A DNA stretch of 64,000 bases from Arachidicoccus ginsenosidivorans. Its GTDB lineage: Bacteria; Bacteroidota; Bacteroidia; Chitinophagales; Chitinophagaceae. The notes under the pieces were generated by a model. It made no database searches, was not told the DNA's origin, and saw nothing but the letters and a program-made list of their open reading frames with translations. Both the position numbers and the translations under genes were made by a program. The stretch covers positions 4,774,001 through 4,838,000 of the forward strand of contig NZ_CP042434.1 of NCBI RefSeq assembly GCF_007971385.1, read 5' to 3'. Within the stretch, counting starts at the first letter, position 1. Every line of letters begins with the position of its first letter. Positions 60,132 to 64,000 of this stretch are shown piece after piece.

Positions 60132-61587
60132 CTTTGTTTTCTTTTTTTTGGTGAATGGTAGCCTCAAGGGTTACCTGACTGGTAATAATATCAATTGTAT
60201 CCTCTGGTGCGAGCCCCCTGTGATCTGTTATGATTTTGCCGTTCTTAGAAATCAGGGCAAAACCTTTTTGCAGAATTCTTTCTGGACTCATCAGCCGGAT
60301 ACTGGTTTGTTGGTGTTTCAGCCCGCCATCCGCATTTTTAAGGGTAATGGCTGACCAGGTCTTTATTTTCTCTTTTTGTCTTAAAATGTCTGCCTTGGCT
60401 CCTGTTATTCTACTGTTGGTATTGCTTAAGGTTTCATGTTTGCATCTTTGCAAAGCCAGATCATTTTGACTGATCACTGTCTTTGCCGCCTGGCTAAGAC
60501 TGGATTGTAATTTATAAAGACTCCTTTGTTGCAATTGTAAAAAATCCCGGGTTCTGTGTACAATCCTGCCATTAACCCTGTTTAAGGTATTATTAGCCTC
60601 AGAAAGATAGCTTTTTGAATGCAATATGACCGATTGGCGTAGTTGCACCAACCGAGATTCAAAACTGCGATTATGATGCAGGATAAATTCTGCGGCCTGC
60701 GTAGGCGTTTTAGTGGCTGTATGGGCCATCAGATCAGCCAGTGTCTCATTTTTCTGATGTCCTATGCCTGTAATGATCGGTACCGGAAACTTCGCTATGG
60801 CTCTTGCAACCTGGTATTGGTCAAATAAAATAAAATCTGTTTGCGCACCCCCACCCCTGAGCAGCAGCACTGCATCATACTGTTTACCAGATTTAAATAT
60901 CTGGATAAACTGATCCACCACCTGATCGGCATTATTTACGCCCTGGACGACTGTCAGATACTTATCAATTTCAAAAAAATACCCTTCCGGGTTTTTTTCC
61001 AGTGTATGAATAAAGTCCTCCATGCCGGCTGAAGTCAATGAAGAAATAATGGCTAGCCGCTGAAGCACCACTGGTAAGGCAGTGCTTTTATTACGTGTCC
61101 AGTAACCGGTCGTTGTTTTCTCAATGAAATCATTTTCGGCCACTAGTTTTTGTAGTGTGAGGTGGCGGGCTTCATAAAGCTTCCCTACGGTATAGGCGGC
61201 GTCCAACTCAATTAGATCCAAGGCCAGACCATACTGCTCATGAAAAACGACCTTTACTTTGGCCAGCACCTGAATATTGCTAGTGAATCTTTGGCCTGTC
61301 AGTCGTTCAAATTGCTGGATTTGAGCCGCACCTGCTCCCCAGGCTTTGGCTGAAAACTTTGCCATTAAAGCGTCAGCGTCTTCCCTTTTCTCCACCAATT
61401 CAAAACTATGATAGTTTTTTTGTTGTTTATACTGATGCCCGGAGACTTCGGCCAAAACCCAATAAGCCGTACGGCCAAAGCGGGTATCCAGCACCTGTCC
61501 TACTATAGCAGCCAGCTCAGAAAGCCGGATATAAGCAGGACTGCTGCTGTTTTGTGGATGATTATGCCCCTTATCTTGTGTTGTCAT
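60109..61587 (-). CDS. xseA: Exodeoxyribonuclease VII large subunit
   Basis: 492 residues from the ATG at 61587 (MTTQDKGHNHPQ). N-terminal OB-fold (YIRLSELAAIVG, AYWVLAEVSGHQ), catalytic domain with LAIISSLTSAGMEDFIHTL, AVLLLRGGGAQTDF, and the family motif TGIGHQKNETLADLMAHTATKTPTQAA split over residues ~290-320, then coiled-coil. Processive ssDNA exonuclease. Partner xseB directly follows. Confidence 0.95.
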   Translation of the reverse strand: MTTQDKGHNHPQNSSSPAYIRLSELAAIVGQVLDTRFGRTAYWVLAEVSGHQYKQQKNYHSFELVEKREDADALMAKFSAKAWGAGAAQIQQFERLTGQRFTSNIQVLAKVKVVFHEQYGLALDLIELDAAYTVGKLYEARHLTLQKLVAENDFIEKTTTGYWTRNKSTALPVVLQRLAIISSLTSAGMEDFIHTLEKNPEGYFFEIDKYLTVVQGVNNADQVVDQFIQIFKSGKQYDAVLLLRGGGAQTDFILFDQYQVARAIAKFPVPIITGIGHQKNETLADLMAHTATKTPTQAAEFILHHNRSFESRLVQLRQSVILHSKSYLSEANNTLNRVNGRIVHRTRDFLQLQQRSLYKLQSSLSQAAKTVISQNDLALQRCKHETLSNTNSRITGAKADILRQKEKIKTWSAITLKNADGGLKHQQTSIRLMSPERILQKGFALISKNGKIITDHRGLAPEDTIDIITSQVTLEATIHQKKENKDGTGFNL

Positions 61588-61774
61588 GGCCTTATTGAGA
61601 TGTACGAAAATATCGCTGCCTCTACAAAAATACAACATGTATAGGGAAACGCCGAATCCTCACGCTGGTTTGCAACAGCGGCTGGATTTGGCCAAAAAAC
61701 AAAAATGGAGCCAGCTGCCAAAAGCGTGGCACTGCCTCCATATATTATTTTTTATATTATTACCGTCTTTTGGT

Positions 61775-62488
61775 TTAAAGGACTTTTTTGAGTGATTTTA
61801 AGACGATCTGTTCCATAATCTTATACCCTGCCAGTTTAGGGTGAACGCCATCAACTGCCAAATCAGCTGGCATGCCATTACGATTGTCAGCCAGTTTAGA
61901 GAAGTAATCCACATAGGTTACGTGATTTTTGCTGGCATAGGCCTTAATTAACTCATTGAGTTCAGGTATTTTTACATCCGGGTGTTTTCCTTTGCTCCAG
62001 GGATAATCGAAGGCTGGGGTCACTGAACATAAAAACACTTTTATGCCATGCGCTTTTGCAAGCTCTGCCATAGAGGCCAGGTTGCCCATGATATTATCCA
62101 GGGAAATATCCCCCGTATTACCTGCAATATCGTTGGTGCCTGCAAGAATTACGACGGCTTTTGGGTGTAGATCGATCACGTCTTTTCTAAAGCGAACCAG
62201 CATTTGTGAAGTAGTCTGTCCACTGATACCGCGACCAATTAAATGGTTGGTCTTAAAAAAACTGCTGTCATTATGATACCAGCCCTCTGTAATGGAGTTA
62301 CCCATAAATACCACTTTCCTTTCAGAGGCTGGAAGTGCTTTTACTACCTGATTGGCGGCTTCATATCGATGAAAATTGGCCCAGTCGCCTTTTTGTGCCA
62401 TTACTTTATTGGTGCCTATGCCATAGCCAAGCCCCATCGTCAATAGCCCGATTGTAAATGCCTGTAAGTACCATTTTTTTTTGTTCAT
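61775..62488 (-). CDS. Exported SGNH/GDSL hydrolase
   Basis: 237 residues with a signal peptide (MNKKKWYLQAFTIGL...). SGNH blocks: I, VVFMGNSITEGWY with the nucleophile Ser; II, GRGISGQTT with Gly; III, LAGTNDIAG with Asn; V, LAVDGVHPKLAG with Asp and His. These hydrolases deacetylate carbohydrates or cleave esters; proximity to exported GH2 and GH29 enzymes suggests glycan deacetylation. Divergent from the GH29 gene across a ~550-base region. Confidence 0.92.
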   Translation of the reverse strand: MNKKKWYLQAFTIGLLTMGLGYGIGTNKVMAQKGDWANFHRYEAANQVVKALPASERKVVFMGNSITEGWYHNDSSFFKTNHLIGRGISGQTTSQMLVRFRKDVIDLHPKAVVILAGTNDIAGNTGDISLDNIMGNLASMAELAKAHGIKVFLCSVTPAFDYPWSKGKHPDVKIPELNELIKAYASKNHVTYVDYFSKLADNRNGMPADLAVDGVHPKLAGYKIMEQIVLKSLKKVL

Positions 62489-63039
62489 AATAATTGTCTT
62501 TTTCGGTGAATCCCGATCATTAAATTTTGGGTATTGATGGAGATTCGGTTTTGATTTGATTTGATTTTGAATAGATTAAATAAATAATTAAAGACTGATG
62601 ATAAAGATATTTAGCGGCATTTTGTCTTTTAATTTTTAGCCCACGAACCATAAAACGCCCCCTGTCCAAGTGGGATAAGACAACATTGGGAAAAGATGAA
62701 AAACAAATCCGACATAATACCCCAGTCATCTGACTTTTCGCTTTTCAAAATACGCAATTTCATAAAAAAAGTTGTAGGGTTTAACATTTGGTTGGAATTC
62801 CATGGAAGGTATTTTGGAACCTGGCTGGTTAATATTCGTCAATATTTTTGCATTATTGGCTGCTTTATCATCAAAGCCAACCTGAAACATGGCGTAACTT
62901 TAGCCTTGGATCCTAAGAGTAAAAAGGGTTACGAAAAGTACTTTTCATCCTTTAGTTTTCTGTTATCTACTTTTAATCATCGTTATTTTTTTATGTGTCA
63001 TCGAAACTAAAATTTACCAAACCAATCCATTTTAAAGTC
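62489..63039. other. Divergent promoter region between SGNH hydrolase and GH29 genes
   Basis: 551 bases. It has short gattt repeats near 62552-62570 and a 104-codon + frame (62696-63010) of unlikely composition, not accepted. Promoters for both flanking genes must lie here. Confidence 0.4.
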
Positions 63040-64000
63040 ATGAAAAAATTGATCTATTTTTGCCTGCTGGGGCTATTAATGACCGGTCCTGTATTTAGCC
63101 AACAAAAGCATTTAAGTAATGAAACCCCGCAACAAAAGACGGAGCGTATGCAGTGGTGGACCGATGCTCGATTCGGGATGTTTATCCATTGGGGGCTTTA
63201 TTCAGAGGCGGCACGCCACGAGTGGGTTAAAAACCACGAAAGATTGACCAACCAGCAGTACCAGAAATACTTTGACAATTTTGATCCTGATCATTTTAAT
63301 CCAAAAAAATGGGCAAAAGAAGCCAAGGCTGCCGGCATGAAATACGCCGTACTCACGACTAAACACCATGAAGGTTTTTGCCTCTTTGATTCAAAATACA
63401 CAGATTATAAGGCGACCAATACACCTGCCCACAGGGATTTGGTCCGTGAGTTTGTCAACGCCTTTAGGGCAGAAGGCATAAAGGTGGGATTCTATTACTC
63501 GCTTATCGATTGGCATCATCCGGATTTTACCATAGATGGGTATCATCCACAGCGCATTGATAACGGAGACAGCGCTGCTTATGCCAAAATCAATAAAGGC
63601 AGGGATATGGACAAGTACCGCAAATATTTGTTTAATCAGGTTAGAGAACTACTGACAAATTATGGCAAGATCGACATACTCTGGCTAGACTTTTCTTATC
63701 CGGGTAAATTTGGAAAAGGTCACAAAGATTGGCACGCCAAGGATCTTTTGAAAATGATTCGCCAATTACAACCTGGGATCATTGTAGATAACCGATTGGA
63801 TCTCAATGATTATAGCGACGGCTATGACTTTGAGACTCCAGAACAGGTCAATGCCAATACCCTTGTTAAATATAGAGGCAAGACATGGGAAACCTGCCAG
63901 ACCTTTTCAGGGTCCTGGGGATATTACCGGGATGAGACTTCCTGGAAAACCAATCATCAATTGCTGGATTTGTTGATTTCTTCTGTTACCAATGGTGGTA
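63040..64000 (+). CDS. GH29 alpha-L-fucosidase, 5' part (continues beyond the window)
   Basis: First 320 codons visible, open to the window end. Signal peptide ending PVFSQ, then RMQWWTDARFGMFIHWG near residue 36, the hallmark start of GH29, followed by AVLTTKHHEGFCLFDS and GFYYSLIDWHHPDF. The nucleophile Asp is in IDILWLDFSYPG (residue ~218). The enzyme removes alpha-L-fucose from glycans in the periplasm or at the surface. The ATG follows AT-rich sequence with aaagtc before it. Confidence 0.92.
   Translation, partial: MKKLIYFCLLGLLMTGPVFSQQKHLSNETPQQKTERMQWWTDARFGMFIHWGLYSEAARHEWVKNHERLTNQQYQKYFDNFDPDHFNPKKWAKEAKAAGMKYAVLTTKHHEGFCLFDSKYTDYKATNTPAHRDLVREFVNAFRAEGIKVGFYYSLIDWHHPDFTIDGYHPQRIDNGDSAAYAKINKGRDMDKYRKYLFNQVRELLTNYGKIDILWLDFSYPGKFGKGHKDWHAKDLLKMIRQLQPGIIVDNRLDLNDYSDGYDFETPEQVNANTLVKYRGKTWETCQTFSGSWGYYRDETSWKTNHQLLDLLISSVTNGG

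Noticed and set aside
62696-63010. 104-codon + frame before the GH29 gene
   Set aside because: Phe/Lys-rich composition without family or signal; lies in the divergent promoter region.

Overview
The window looks like chromosomal DNA of a Bacteroidota bacterium, most likely of the Chitinophagaceae or a near relative. The evidence is two SusC/SusD pairs, a TamL/TamB pair whose Omp85 partner is a lipoprotein, many lipoproteins and signal peptides typical of the phylum, AraC-type regulators of a lineage-specific kind, and promoter-like TTTG-N19-TAnnTTTG elements. The genus cannot be fixed from sequence alone. No rRNA, tRNA, CRISPR array or intact insertion sequence was seen.

Layout. 0-5 kb: end of an exported protein, a membrane pyrophosphatase (hppA), and a two-gene unit of a small membrane protein plus a queuosine-precursor transporter. 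5.5-13.1 kb: a visibly AT-richer block with a thioredoxin-fold protein, SusC and SusD on +, facing a small cysteine-containing exported protein, a MauE/DoxX-like membrane protein and an AraC-type regulator on -. It reads as one accessory cassette with an unknown substrate. 13.6-15.5 kb: an alpha/beta hydrolase and an unknown gene. 16.5-34.2 kb: a second SusC/SusD pair, then on - the TamL/TamB outer-membrane machinery, a GH43 arabinosidase-like enzyme and a GH51 alpha-L-arabinofuranosidase, which together suggest use of arabinose-containing glycans. 34.5-51.9 kb: DUF488 protein, a probable small RNA, a small lipoprotein, two more AraC paralogues, a PhnB-like VOC protein, an unknown protein, a methyltransferase, a TetR regulator with an alpha-oxoamine synthase, an ABC-F protein behind a structured leader, a small basic ORF, a PQQ-repeat beta-propeller and a histidine-kinase ATPase domain lacking its His box. 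52.3-56.7 kb: a four-gene envelope operon headed by an OmpA-domain protein. 56.8-64 kb: GH2 enzyme, xseA/xseB, an SGNH hydrolase, and the start of a GH29 alpha-L-fucosidase that runs off the window.

A striking property is that at least nine genes are each broken by what looks like loss of a single base in a homopolymer run (SusC 1 tail, an AraC gene, the 14.8 kb gene, SusC 2, TamB, GH51, DUF488, ABC-F, the PQQ protein). Both halves of each are otherwise well preserved, so these are more probably consensus-sequence deletions than true pseudogenes. I annotate each as one gene and say where the shift lies.

The most promising under-described items are the SusCD / thioredoxin / MauE / small-Cys-protein cassette, the approximately 265-nt transcript unit at 35.2-35.5 kb, and the ABC-F leader whose 13-bp inverted repeat covers the start codon.
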